From contig JAZKAR010000016.1 of the NCBI GenBank assembly GCA_040389065.1, forward strand, positions 1 through 64,000: a stretch of 64,000 nt of DNA. Direction: 5' to 3'. Position numbers and translations under genes: made by a program. Shown here piece after piece: positions 9,408 to 17,975 of this stretch (the stretch's first letter is position 1; each line of letters begins with the position of its first letter). The notes under the pieces were generated by a model that searched no databases, had not been told where the DNA came from, and was given only the letters and a program-made list of their open reading frames with translations. The DNA comes from JAZKAR01 sp040389065. Lineage in GTDB: Bacteria; Pseudomonadota; Gammaproteobacteria; Burkholderiales; Casimicrobiaceae.

Positions 9408-9483
9408 GGGTGCTTAGCTCAGTTGGTAGAGCACTGCCCTTACAAGGCATAGGTCAGGAGTTCGAGTCTCTTAGCACCCACCA
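9408..9483 (+). tRNA. tRNA-Val (anticodon TAC)
   Basis: A 76-base cloverleaf with acceptor arms GGGTGCT and AGCACCC, D-arm GCTC/GAGC, anticodon loop CTTACAA and T-loop TTCGAGT, ending in an encoded CCA. It is followed after 20 bases by tRNA-Asp and probably shares one transcript with it. Confidence 0.97.
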
Positions 9484-9503
9484 AAGTTTCAGTAAAAGTT
9501 TTA

Positions 9504-9580
9504 GGAGTGGTAGTTCAGTTGGTTAGAATACCGGCCTGTCACGCCGGGGGTCGCGGGTTCGAGTCCCGTCCACTCCGCCA
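9504..9580 (+). tRNA. tRNA-Asp (anticodon GTC)
   Basis: A 77-base cloverleaf with acceptor GGAGTGG/CCACTCC, anticodon loop CTGTCAC between CGGC and GCCG, T-loop TTCGAGT and an encoded CCA end. A strong terminator follows directly. Confidence 0.97.
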
Positions 9581-9588
9581 GTTTATAT

Positions 9589-9625
9589 GGGGAACATGCA
9601 TTTATGTATGTTCCCCATTTTGTTT
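9589..9625 (+). terminator. Rho-independent terminator after tRNA-Asp
   Basis: GGGGAACAT (9589-9597) pairs with ATGTTCCCC (9608-9616) and is followed by ATTTTGTTTT. It closes the tRNA-Val/Asp transcript. Confidence 0.85.
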
Positions 9626-10054
9626 TGGGTGTCAGCTTTATTCTTTACTGTGTTTGACTATTGAAAGATCAATGGTTGTGATGGCATTAACCAACGTGAT
9701 TTTGCATCTTAATGGTATAGACGCAACACCCGTATCCATTTACATCATCCGATTATAAAAGAAGTTAAATAAAGAAAAACGGCAAGGTCATGAAGTGCCT
9801 ATAATGGAGGGTTATACCAATATCAAAAATAAGACCCTATAGGCTGCTTGTAGTGTGCTGATTTGCAAATTTTGCAAAATCGGGCAAGATAGGCCTTGCA
9901 ATGGATCATCTTATTAAGACTAATGGAATGGGTTGAAAACAAATTCCTTAGAGAGTTATCTAACTACATACCCCTTTCTAGCTAGGGTTGAGTTTTGTAA
10001 CTTCTAACTACATCAAAAGCAGCTTGGCATACTTTCATCATAAGAGGTCGCGTA
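9626..10054. other. Geneless region between tRNA-Asp and ppiD
   Basis: No coding sequence is supported here; the frame running through tRNA-Asp at 9507-9758 is spurious. The tail at about 9986-10007 (AGTTTTGTAACTTCTA) resembles one degraded end of the palindromic element family. hupB would be expected here in many relatives and no remnant of it is recognisable. Confidence 0.5.
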
Positions 10055-11959
10055 ATGTTTGGTTTCGTTGAAAAGCAAAAGAAATGGGTTCAAATTGGTT
10101 TAATTGTTGTATCGCTTCCTTTTGTAGCAACGGGCATGATGAGCTATTTAGACCATGCTGCTGATAAGCAAAACCTTGTGCAGCTAGAAGGTAACCACCA
10201 AATTCCTGAAGCCTTGTTTGAGCAAAAATGGGCTGAGTACCGTCAAACAAGTTCGGGTAATGCATTAAAGCCGGCAGATCAAAAGCAAATGGTGTTAGAT
10301 GGTCTGATTGAAGATCAACTTTTTTCTATTTATGCAGAGCGCCAACGTTTTTCAGTGAATGAAGAAACAGTAAAGCACCGAATTGGACAAGAAGCGGCAT
10401 TTAGAGATGAAACAGGAAATTTTTCGCTAGCTCAATACCAAAAAATGTTAAAGCAAATAGGGCAAAGCGAACCACAGTTTGAAAGCGCTATGTATCATAT
10501 GATGGTGCGACAATCAGTTGAAAATTCTGCTCGTGTTTGGATAGCCCAGCCTATACTCGATTATTGGATTAATGTGTATGAGAACCAGCATGTGATTCGA
10601 CGCCTTGAGATTTCAAGTGACCGTTATGCAAAAGACATATTGGTGACTGACGAAACAGCAAAAGCTTACTATACAGCGCATCAAAAACAGTATGCTGAGC
10701 CTGAAAAAATTCAACTAGAAACACTTGAAGCCACCGCAGAGGCTGCTGCGAAGAATGCAGTGATAGAAGCGAATGACATTAAAGATTATTATGAGAAAAA
10801 TAAAAGTCAGTTTTCAACGGCTGAAACACGCAATGTGAAGCATATTTTATTAAAAATAGATTCCAAAGCAAACGCACTTGATAAACAGAAAAAACGAGAG
10901 CAGCTAGAACAGTGGCTCAAAGAATTAAAAGCTACACCAGGAAAATTTGCTGAATATGCAAAAAAATATTCTGAAGATGCAGGTTCAGCGCCAGAAGGCG
11001 GCGATCTAGGTGCAGTGAGTCGTGGTGCAATGGTAAAGCCTTTTGAGGATGCAGTATTCAACGCGACTGCAAATAGTATTGTAGGCCCTGTAGAAACCCA
11101 ATACGGGTATCATTTAATTCAAATAGGCACTGTACAGCCTTCGATGACTAAATCATTTGAGTCAGTGAAGGCAGATATTGAGCAAACATTAAAGCAACAG
11201 CAGGCTCATGTGAAACAAGAACAATGGGTTTCTATGATGGAAAAGCCAAATCAGGATATGGCTTCTCTAGCGAAGGAAACAGGTTTAGAACTTAAAAAAT
11301 CGGCATGGCTAGATGTAAAAGCTGCGGCGGAGTTTTTAGGCAATAAAACAGGATTAGCCGCTCAATTAATGGAAAATGGACAAAAAAAAGAACTTAAAGC
11401 GTTACCTTTGCAAGAATTAACAGGTCAACGATTTGTATTAATACGAGTAGCAGCTTATCAAGCACCTAACCACCCTGCTTTTGAAAACGTTAAAGCTAAA
11501 GTTATAGCCGATATTCAAAAAGAAAAAGGAATAGCTAAGGCGCGCGAAGAAGGGGTAAAACTATTAAAAGCACTACAAGCTAAAGAAAAAATTACCTTGC
11601 CTGGAGAATGGGCGGCTCCTGAAACGATAGCTTTTCGTCGTACAGCCAATTTATCTAAACCTTTGCAAAAACAAATATTTTCATCATTGCCAAAAGCAGG
11701 GAATCCTGTCTATAGGGGAGGGGATAATGAAAAAGGATTTGTTTTAATCGCTATTGATGCACAGATTGCTCCTGCGATCGATGAAGCAAAAAGACAGCAA
11801 ATGCGATACGTAATGAATCAAATATTAGCCCAGCGTGGAAGAGAGGCTTTTGCAAGAAGCTTTAAAACGCTTTATAAAGTAAAAGTAAATGAAGAGCGAT
11901 GGAATTCAATTAAATCACGTAAAGAGGATATCGTTTCTGAGGCTTCATCAGATTTGTAA
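10055..11959 (+). CDS. ppiD: Periplasmic folding chaperone PpiD (SurA-like, parvulin domain)
   Basis: PpiD is an inner-membrane-anchored periplasmic chaperone that meets outer-membrane and secreted proteins as they leave the Sec translocon. The 634 residues begin with a short cytoplasmic stretch and one membrane anchor (about 12-30). A SurA-like N domain follows, then a parvulin-type domain at about 255-370 with NVKHILLKI, EGGDLGAVSRG and GYHLIQI. A second parvulin-like and C-terminal helical region completes it. The ATG follows AAGAGGTCGCGTA. The location after lon is the conserved one. A strong terminator closes the gene. Confidence 0.95.
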   Translation: MFGFVEKQKKWVQIGLIVVSLPFVATGMMSYLDHAADKQNLVQLEGNHQIPEALFEQKWAEYRQTSSGNALKPADQKQMVLDGLIEDQLFSIYAERQRFSVNEETVKHRIGQEAAFRDETGNFSLAQYQKMLKQIGQSEPQFESAMYHMMVRQSVENSARVWIAQPILDYWINVYENQHVIRRLEISSDRYAKDILVTDETAKAYYTAHQKQYAEPEKIQLETLEATAEAAAKNAVIEANDIKDYYEKNKSQFSTAETRNVKHILLKIDSKANALDKQKKREQLEQWLKELKATPGKFAEYAKKYSEDAGSAPEGGDLGAVSRGAMVKPFEDAVFNATANSIVGPVETQYGYHLIQIGTVQPSMTKSFESVKADIEQTLKQQQAHVKQEQWVSMMEKPNQDMASLAKETGLELKKSAWLDVKAAAEFLGNKTGLAAQLMENGQKKELKALPLQELTGQRFVLIRVAAYQAPNHPAFENVKAKVIADIQKEKGIAKAREEGVKLLKALQAKEKITLPGEWAAPETIAFRRTANLSKPLQKQIFSSLPKAGNPVYRGGDNEKGFVLIAIDAQIAPAIDEAKRQQMRYVMNQILAQRGREAFARSFKTLYKVKVNEERWNSIKSRKEDIVSEASSDL

Positions 11960-11986
11960 GTTTTTAATGGGTAATTGACAGTCTAG

Positions 11987-12020
11987 AAAGGGGATATCAA
12001 AAGATATCCCCTTTTTTATT
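11987..12020 (+). terminator. Rho-independent terminator of ppiD
   Basis: AAAGGGGATATC (11987-11998) and GATATCCCCTTT pair around AAAA and run into a T-rich tract (TTTTTTATTTT). Confidence 0.93.
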
Positions 12021-12122
12021 TTATAAAAAATGAACTTATTACTTAGGAGTTCTCGAGAATGGTAAGAGTCTGTATACTTTAATATTTCAGCTAATTGTTT
12101 CTCTTAATTAAGAAATTTTTGA

Positions 12123-13118
12123 ATGGTAAACATATTTTTCACGCTGAGCTATATGCGCTATAAGGGCGCACTTAATATTTTATTTTCGATAGCTTCGCTA
12201 GGAGTATTAATAGCAGGCTGCTCTCAGCCGTTGCCCGAAAAATATCAAGGTTATGTAGAAGGGGAGTTTACTTACCTTGCATCATCTTTAAACGGGCGAT
12301 TAACTCAATTAAGCGTGAAGCGCGGGCAAATCGTGCACGCAAATCAACCTTTGTTTAGTCTAGAGGCTGATGAAGAGCTAGCTGCAAAGCGGCAGGCAGA
12401 AGAGCAATTTAAAGCGGCGGCCTCTCAATTAGAAGATATTAAATCAGGCAAGCGTCTGCTAGAGCTGAATGTTATTCAGGCTCAGCTTGATCAAGCCATT
12501 GCAGTCAGTAATAAATCAGCCGTACAACTTAAGCGCGATCAAGAGCTTGTGAAAATTGAAGCTATTTCAAAAACACAATTTGATGAGAGCAAAGCATTAA
12601 ATACCATTAATCATGCAAAAGTGCGTGAATTAAAAAATCTATTGGCAACAGGAAAGTTACCTGCCCGCACTGAGCAAATCAATGCACAGCAAGCGCAAGT
12701 GCTTGCCAGCCAGGCATTAGTTGATCAGGCTCAATGGCGCGTAAAGCAAAAAACTATTAATGCGTTTCAAGATGGCACCATTTATGACACCTTATACCGT
12801 GAGGGAGAATGGGTTGCAGCGGGGCGCCCTGTGGTGCGAATGCTGGCGCCATCGAATATTAAAATACGTTTTTTTGTACCTGAGTCAGCCATAGGGCATT
12901 TAAAAGTAAATACACCGCTTGTTATTCATTGTGATGGATGTAAGAAAGATATATCTGCAACGCTAACGTATATTTCTAATGAGGCCGAATACACACCGCC
13001 CTTCATTTACAGTAATGAGACACGTACAAAATTAATTTATAGGGTAGAAGCATATCCTACTCGTGAAGAGGCGCTTTTGTTGCATCCTGGGCAGCCTGTA
13101 GAGGTAAGTGGGCAATGA
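12123..13118 (+). CDS. HlyD-family periplasmic adaptor lipoprotein of an ABC exporter
   Basis: This is a membrane-fusion adaptor predicted to link an inner-membrane ABC exporter to the periplasm or an outer-membrane channel. An N-terminal hydrophobic segment ends in the lipobox LIAGC. A biotinyl-lipoyl-like half motif follows (GRLTQLSVKRGQIVHANQPLF, split here by eye), then a helical hairpin rich in Gln, Ala and Lys (about 85-205), the second lipoyl half and a beta-barrel. The ATG at 12153 would give a compact lipoprotein signal starting MRYKG and may be the true start; neither ATG has a strong ribosome binding site. The stop overlaps the next start by four bases, so coupling with the ATPase is certain. 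It resembles YbhG of the ybhGFSR cluster. The substrate is unknown. Confidence 0.88.
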   Translation: MVNIFFTLSYMRYKGALNILFSIASLGVLIAGCSQPLPEKYQGYVEGEFTYLASSLNGRLTQLSVKRGQIVHANQPLFSLEADEELAAKRQAEEQFKAAASQLEDIKSGKRLLELNVIQAQLDQAIAVSNKSAVQLKRDQELVKIEAISKTQFDESKALNTINHAKVRELKNLLATGKLPARTEQINAQQAQVLASQALVDQAQWRVKQKTINAFQDGTIYDTLYREGEWVAAGRPVVRMLAPSNIKIRFFVPESAIGHLKVNTPLVIHCDGCKKDISATLTYISNEAEYTPPFIYSNETRTKLIYRVEAYPTREEALLLHPGQPVEVSGQ

Positions 13119-14059
13119 ATGGTAGTGAGTATGTCATTGATGTTTCAGAAATCAATAAGTATTTTGGTGATAAACATGTTGTTAATAATTTATCATTAAA
13201 AATTAAGCGGGGAGAGATTGTTGGTTTTTTAGGCCCGAATGGCAGTGGAAAAACAACGTCAATTCGTATGATGTGCGGGCTGTTAACCCCAGATTCTGGC
13301 GTAGGTCGTTGCTTAGGGTTTGATATTTTAACTGAACGTGAGCAAATTAAGCGTAGGGTCGGTTATATGACACAGCGCTTTTCGTATTGGGATGATTTAT
13401 CTATACACGAAAATTTAGATTTTATCGCGCGTATCTATGGCATGAAAAATAGGCGTGAAGCCGTTGAGCGCTCTTTAGAAACCTTAGGATTAACATCGAG
13501 AGCAAAGCAGCTAGCGGGTTCGCTTTCGGGGGGATGGAAACAGCGATTAGCCCTAGCAGCCTGTATGTTGCATGAGCCTGAATTATTATTATTAGATGAG
13601 CCAACGGCGGGAGTTGACCCTAAAGCGCGAAGAGAGTTTTGGGAAGAACTGCACCACTTGGCCTCAAGAGGTATTTCAGTATTAGTAAGTACGCATTATA
13701 TGGATGAAGCAGAACGTTGCCATAAGCTTGCCTATATTTCATACGGAAAATTACTTGCACAAGGTACGGCGGCAGAGATTATTGAAAATCAAAAATTATT
13801 CACTTGGTCATTAAGCTTTGGAAAACTAACTCCTGATCTAGCATTGGTAAGCGAAGCCCTCAAAGGTACGCCAGGCGTTGATCAAGTAATTATGTTTGGT
13901 ACTTCATTGCATGTAACTGGCAAAGATGAAGCCGCGTTAGAGCGTACACTACGTCAACTGACAGAGGGTTCAGCAATGCGTTTGGAGCCTCTTCAAACAA
14001 GTTTAGAAGATGTATTTATTCACCTAATGAATACTTCTTCAGCAGATAATTTTGTGTAA
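13115..14059 (+). CDS. ABC transporter ATPase, ABC-2 exporter type
   Basis: A 314-residue ATPase that would power the adjacent permease. It has Walker A GPNGSGKTT (about 42-50), the signature SGGWKQ (a variant of SGGQ), Walker B LLLLDEPTAGVD and the switch His in STHYMDEAE, in the order of the drug/polysaccharide ABC-2 group. It starts within the adaptor gene (four-base overlap) and ends directly against the permease start. Only one nucleotide-binding domain is present, whereas YbhF has two, so a homodimer is likely. Confidence 0.95.
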   Translation: MNGSEYVIDVSEINKYFGDKHVVNNLSLKIKRGEIVGFLGPNGSGKTTSIRMMCGLLTPDSGVGRCLGFDILTEREQIKRRVGYMTQRFSYWDDLSIHENLDFIARIYGMKNRREAVERSLETLGLTSRAKQLAGSLSGGWKQRLALAACMLHEPELLLLDEPTAGVDPKARREFWEELHHLASRGISVLVSTHYMDEAERCHKLAYISYGKLLAQGTAAEIIENQKLFTWSLSFGKLTPDLALVSEALKGTPGVDQVIMFGTSLHVTGKDEAALERTLRQLTEGSAMRLEPLQTSLEDVFIHLMNTSSADNFV

Positions 14060-15220
14060 ATGATAATGAATAATAAATCTGAAACTATTGAGGTTTTTTC
14101 TTTTTCTCGATGGTGGGGAGTTGTATTAAAAGAGTTTTTACAATTAAGGCGAGATCGTATTACACTAATTATGATTATTGGTATTCCTATTATGGAGTTA
14201 GTGTTGTTTGGTTTTGCGATTAATACCGATCCTAAACATCAAACCACCGCTGTAATGGTGGCAGATCATTCAGAATTTTCTCGAAATATATTATCAACAT
14301 TACAAAATACTGATTATTTTAATATCGTTAAAACTGTTTCAAGTGAAGTAACTGCACGTGAGTTGTTGGCAAAAGGTGAAGTACAGTTTGTGGTAAGTAT
14401 TCCTTCAGATTTTAGCCGAAAATTATTGCGAGAGGAGCATCCTGCTATTTTAGTAGAGGCCGATGCGACAGATCCTTCGGCAATGGGTAGTGCTATTAAT
14501 GCGTTAAATCAAAGCATACAAAAATTGATTGAAAAAGATTTTAACGGATCATTAAGCTATTTATCAGGAGCTTCTCCAGCTTTTGAAGTAAGAGTGCATC
14601 GTTTATATAACCCTGAAGGCATTACCCAATATAATATTATTCCCGGATTAATGGGAGTAATATTAACTATGACAATGGTGATGATGACAGGCTTAGCCAT
14701 GACTCGAGAGCGAGAGAGAGGCACAATGGAGAACCTTTTATCGACCCCTGTGCGACCTATAGAAGTGATTACCGGAAAAATCGTACCTTATATATTTATT
14801 GGTTTAATACAATCAACAATTATTTTAATAGCCGGCCGTTTTTTATTTCATGTTCCCTTTTTAGGAGACATATTCAAAGTTTATTCCGCAGTTTTACTAT
14901 TTATTGCAGCGAATTTAACTGTAGGTATTACGCTTTCTTCATTAGCACAAAATCAATTACAAGCAGTACAGCTTACTTTTTTCTATTTTTTGCCCAGCTT
15001 ATTGTTAACTGGATTTATGTTTCCATTTCAGGGTATGCCCAAATGGGCACAAGCGATAGGGAGTTTATTTCCGATGACCTATTTTAATCGCTTAATTCGT
15101 GGCATTTTGCTTAAAGGTAATGTTTGGATTGAGCTATGGCCTAATATTTGGCCTTTGATATTATTTACCACAGTAGTGATGGTAATCGCCATTAAATTTT
15201 ATCGCCGCACATTAGATTAA
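14060..15220 (+). CDS. ABC-2 type permease (YbhS/YbhR-like)
   Basis: A 386-residue membrane component of the exporter. One helix lies near residues 34-54 (IMIIGIPIMELVLFGFAI), followed by a soluble periplasmic region of about 130 residues and five helices in the C-terminal half. The RERERGTMENL cytoplasmic motif is typical of this family. The start follows the ATPase stop directly (TAAATG). A single permease gene is present rather than the paired ybhS/ybhR, so the transporter is likely a homodimer. Confidence 0.93.
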   Translation: MIMNNKSETIEVFSFSRWWGVVLKEFLQLRRDRITLIMIIGIPIMELVLFGFAINTDPKHQTTAVMVADHSEFSRNILSTLQNTDYFNIVKTVSSEVTARELLAKGEVQFVVSIPSDFSRKLLREEHPAILVEADATDPSAMGSAINALNQSIQKLIEKDFNGSLSYLSGASPAFEVRVHRLYNPEGITQYNIIPGLMGVILTMTMVMMTGLAMTRERERGTMENLLSTPVRPIEVITGKIVPYIFIGLIQSTIILIAGRFLFHVPFLGDIFKVYSAVLLFIAANLTVGITLSSLAQNQLQAVQLTFFYFLPSLLLTGFMFPFQGMPKWAQAIGSLFPMTYFNRLIRGILLKGNVWIELWPNIWPLILFTTVVMVIAIKFYRRTLD

Positions 15221-15339
15221 TGATTATGTGTGCTAGTGATTATTTGTGTTTCAGATAATAAGAACAAGGGGCGCCGTCACACGGTTCATGCTTACTGTAC
15301 TGCCCCCGTAAGCCTGATAATGATGTGACGACATGTTTG

Positions 15340-16551
15340 CTAAGCTGCTGCTTCTAGCTCACTTTGCAAGGTTTTCATTAAAAGTGCCTCTGCCTCTTCA
15401 GGGTGGCCTTCTGCTTTAAAGAGATTTATTAATGCGTAAGTAATTTTACGGTCAGAATAAATCGATTGAGCGGCTTCTAAATAAGAGCGTGCTTTTCCCC
15501 AAAGTTTAAGACGCTGGCATATTAACCCTAAACCATATAGCAACTGAGTGTTTGTAGGGTGCTGAGTTAGCCAGGTTTCAGCGTGACTTAAAGCACGTTG
15601 TGAGAATTGTGCAGGGTGAAGAGCATACGCCATCCATAACGCATCATCCCATTGTTGATCAAGAGAGCGCTCAACGGCTTTAAACAGCCAGACAATACTA
15701 TCAAACTCAGTAATAGTGTCAGCGCGGTCTAAATATTCTCGCAGTAAGTCAGGATGTTGCTGTAGCATTTCAGGAAGCCCATTCCATAATGCTTGAAGGC
15801 TTTTAGGATGTGCTTCGCATTCACGAACCCGATGCACAGCTGCTACCCGTTCTAAATGCGTAGCAGCAACAGACTCAATGAAGCCTCGTCTTTGCATCAT
15901 TTCAATGGTTTCATTAATGCGCGCCCATTGGCCTGCACGTTGCAAGGCACGCAATTTAAGTTGATACGCTTGGCGATGAAGGCCTTGATGTTTTTCAAGA
16001 TAATCAAGATACTCTAAGGCTTTTTCGGGTTGCTTTCTTTCTAATGCTACCTGCGCGCCAATCAAGCAGCGTGCGGTATCTGCTGCCGGGCGCTGTAATA
16101 GAGGGTCTTCAACAAGTTGTTCTGCTTGCTCAAGTTTTCTATCTAACAAGCAGGCTCGCGCTGCAATTAATTTAAATAAAATACGGCGATCAATCCAATC
16201 ACGTTCGTTTAGGGTAGTGATAATATGCTCGCCTTGCTCAACGTGTTGTAAAGCTTTTTGATAACGGCCTTCAAATACACATTGTACGGCTGCTTCATAA
16301 TTAGCCAGTATTTGTTGATGCTGACGGCGTGTATCAGGAATACGCTGTTTAAAAAAATAACGGAGCAATCGCATCACTAGCCCAAGTATCCAAATACCAG
16401 GTAACACAATCAGCAGAAATAACATGGCATTAATATGAATAACTTTGCCAGCAGTTTCTATAGAAATATGAATATTTTCAGCAAGTTTTAATGCAATAAC
16501 CAGTAGCGTAGCGCCTAGTATCCATCGACCTATTTCTTTAAGAAGTTGCAT
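15340..16551 (-). CDS. hemY: HemY, TPR protein of the heme-biosynthesis cluster
   Basis: A 403-residue inner-membrane protein of unclear biochemical role that is usually co-encoded with hemX, hemC and hemD. It has two N-terminal transmembrane helices (about 8-26 and 41-62), followed by a long soluble region of TPR-like helical pairs. The start overlaps the hemX stop as TAATG and has GGAGG upstream. This is the gammaproteobacterial HemY of the hemCDXY operon, not the protoporphyrinogen oxidase of Gram-positives. hemC and hemD are not next to it in this window. Confidence 0.9.
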   Translation of the reverse strand: MQLLKEIGRWILGATLLVIALKLAENIHISIETAGKVIHINAMLFLLIVLPGIWILGLVMRLLRYFFKQRIPDTRRQHQQILANYEAAVQCVFEGRYQKALQHVEQGEHIITTLNERDWIDRRILFKLIAARACLLDRKLEQAEQLVEDPLLQRPAADTARCLIGAQVALERKQPEKALEYLDYLEKHQGLHRQAYQLKLRALQRAGQWARINETIEMMQRRGFIESVAATHLERVAAVHRVRECEAHPKSLQALWNGLPEMLQQHPDLLREYLDRADTITEFDSIVWLFKAVERSLDQQWDDALWMAYALHPAQFSQRALSHAETWLTQHPTNTQLLYGLGLICQRLKLWGKARSYLEAAQSIYSDRKITYALINLFKAEGHPEEAEALLMKTLQSELEAAA

Positions 16552-17768
16552 TATGCATCCTCCTCAACGAAGCGAGGAAATTTAACGCGTAAAAGAGGCG
16601 GTTGTTGAGTCCAGTTTTTTAATTTAGTTTTGAACTCTTTAACAGTGGGGCTATTTGCATCAAAAGCATAGTTAAGTAAGTTATCAATATATTCTTCGAG
16701 CCGCTCTTGTTCGCGATGATCGCCTTTTTTCCAAGCCAGATGGTAGTTACGTAAAGCCGTAATAAGCTTTGCTCGCCATTCAAAAGCAATTTCATTGCGA
16801 GCGCGTATAGACGCTGCATTTTTAGGCTCAACGCGGATCAGGTCAGAAAGGTCTTCTTGAACTTCTGTCCATAACTTTAACCAGAGAGGAGCATTCGCAC
16901 TGATTGGAACAGGTTTGGTTAGCGCATTAATATTGGGGAGCGCAAGCGTAGCGGTTTGTCGTTCTAACTGATGGAGTTGATGTTCCATACGTGCTAGCGC
17001 TGGTCGTTGGTTATGTAGCGCTCGCCATATAGTTTCTATTTCTGAGCGGGGATTACCAGTGGAGTTATTACGCAATAGCTCAAGCAGCGTAGTGGCGGTT
17101 TCCCAATTGCCATTACTATAGTGAGTATAAGCAATAGTCATAGAAGAACGCTGAATAAAATCCGTAAACTGCGAACTAGCGGCAGTGCTTAAGAGATTAG
17201 GCAGTGAAGCTGCATTAATAGGCAATGTAGTTGTTTGTAATACAGGAAGCTGCGCCACAGGAACAGGCAATGAAGGCGCTGGAGGAAGTAAGGTAGGTGC
17301 AGCTTGTTTTAATACTACCGGGTTGGGAACATTGGTTTGTGATGACGCAGATTCAGTGTGAGGAGCAGAGCTTGAAGTTGTTGTCGTTGAATTCATCAAT
17401 GATGGTGATGAGGTAGGTGTTGATGAATCAGTAGAAGATGGAGTAGCGCTTGTTGAGGGCGTAGTCTGCGAGGTAGTAGTGGTTGAAGAAGTCAGCGCAG
17501 AGGGTATTAAGGTTGCAGGAGGTGCCGTTAGTTGGCCTTTATTCTGTGCAATAACATTCAAGCGCTGTTCTAAAAACGTAGTACGTTGTTCAAGTTGAAC
17601 AACTTTCCACCCCATTACACCAGTTGCACTCCCTAAAACCCATAATAAAACATGGGTAATCCAATGAGTATGGCGATGATCAGACGATTTTAGGTAAGCG
17701 GTAGTCGTTGTAGCCGTTGCAGCTTCAGGGCTTATAAGAGTGGGTGGCGTAGGAGATTCATCTGTCAT
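16551..17768 (-). CDS. hemX: HemX, membrane-anchored uroporphyrin-methylase-like protein
   Basis: The 405-residue product has a short cytoplasmic tail, one transmembrane helix (about 37-55), a coiled-coil start (VQLEQRTTFLEQRL) and a long Ser/Thr/Pro-rich linker (about 80-165). The conserved HemX periplasmic domain follows (about 200-405). The family is named after uroporphyrinogen-III methyltransferase, but a catalytic role has not been shown for it. The minus-strand start has AGGATAACTTG before it. It is translationally coupled to hemY. The upstream partner is a palindromic repeat rather than hemD, so the usual hemCDXY order is broken. Confidence 0.9.
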   Translation of the reverse strand: MTDESPTPPTLISPEAATATTTTAYLKSSDHRHTHWITHVLLWVLGSATGVMGWKVVQLEQRTTFLEQRLNVIAQNKGQLTAPPATLIPSALTSSTTTTSQTTPSTSATPSSTDSSTPTSSPSLMNSTTTTSSSAPHTESASSQTNVPNPVVLKQAAPTLLPPAPSLPVPVAQLPVLQTTTLPINAASLPNLLSTAASSQFTDFIQRSSMTIAYTHYSNGNWETATTLLELLRNNSTGNPRSEIETIWRALHNQRPALARMEHQLHQLERQTATLALPNINALTKPVPISANAPLWLKLWTEVQEDLSDLIRVEPKNAASIRARNEIAFEWRAKLITALRNYHLAWKKGDHREQERLEEYIDNLLNYAFDANSPTVKEFKTKLKNWTQQPPLLRVKFPRFVEEDA

Positions 17769-17813
17769 TCAAGTTATCCTTGGGGTATAGCAACTATAGC
17801 AAACTAAATTCTC

Positions 17814-17917
17814 TAGGACTTACGAAAAAATGCCCCCGCGGCGTTATGGCGCCTTGCCGTACTTCATGTACTATCTGTGTCGCCATGCCTGGCTGGCACA
17901 TCTTTGCGGAAGTCCTA
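17814..17917. repeat. Palindromic element, second terminal type (TAGGACTTACG ends)
   Basis: This 104-bp element has ends TAGGACTTACG and a near-complement finishing GGAAGTCCTA. Its core (GCGTTATGG, CTTGCCGTACT, GCCATGCCTGG) resembles the core of the element at 4387 although the termini differ. A partial relative begins with CTAGGACTTAC near 29431. Confidence 0.65.
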
Positions 17918-17975
17918 TTCTCTATAGTGTAGCTTAAGCAGCGCACGAAAAAAATCCTTAATTCTATATATTTCA

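Noticed and set aside
9507..9758. Frame running through tRNA-Asp
   Set aside because: It starts within the tRNA gene and crosses its terminator.
12123..15220. Toxin or bacteriocin export cluster
   Set aside because: The three genes form a plain adaptor/ATPase/ABC-2 permease set; no toxin or peptidase gene is adjacent.
15274..15330. Hairpin between the convergent ABC permease and hemY genes as a bidirectional terminator
   Set aside because: CGTCACA and TGTGACG can pair, but the loop is about 40 bases and no T tract follows on either strand.
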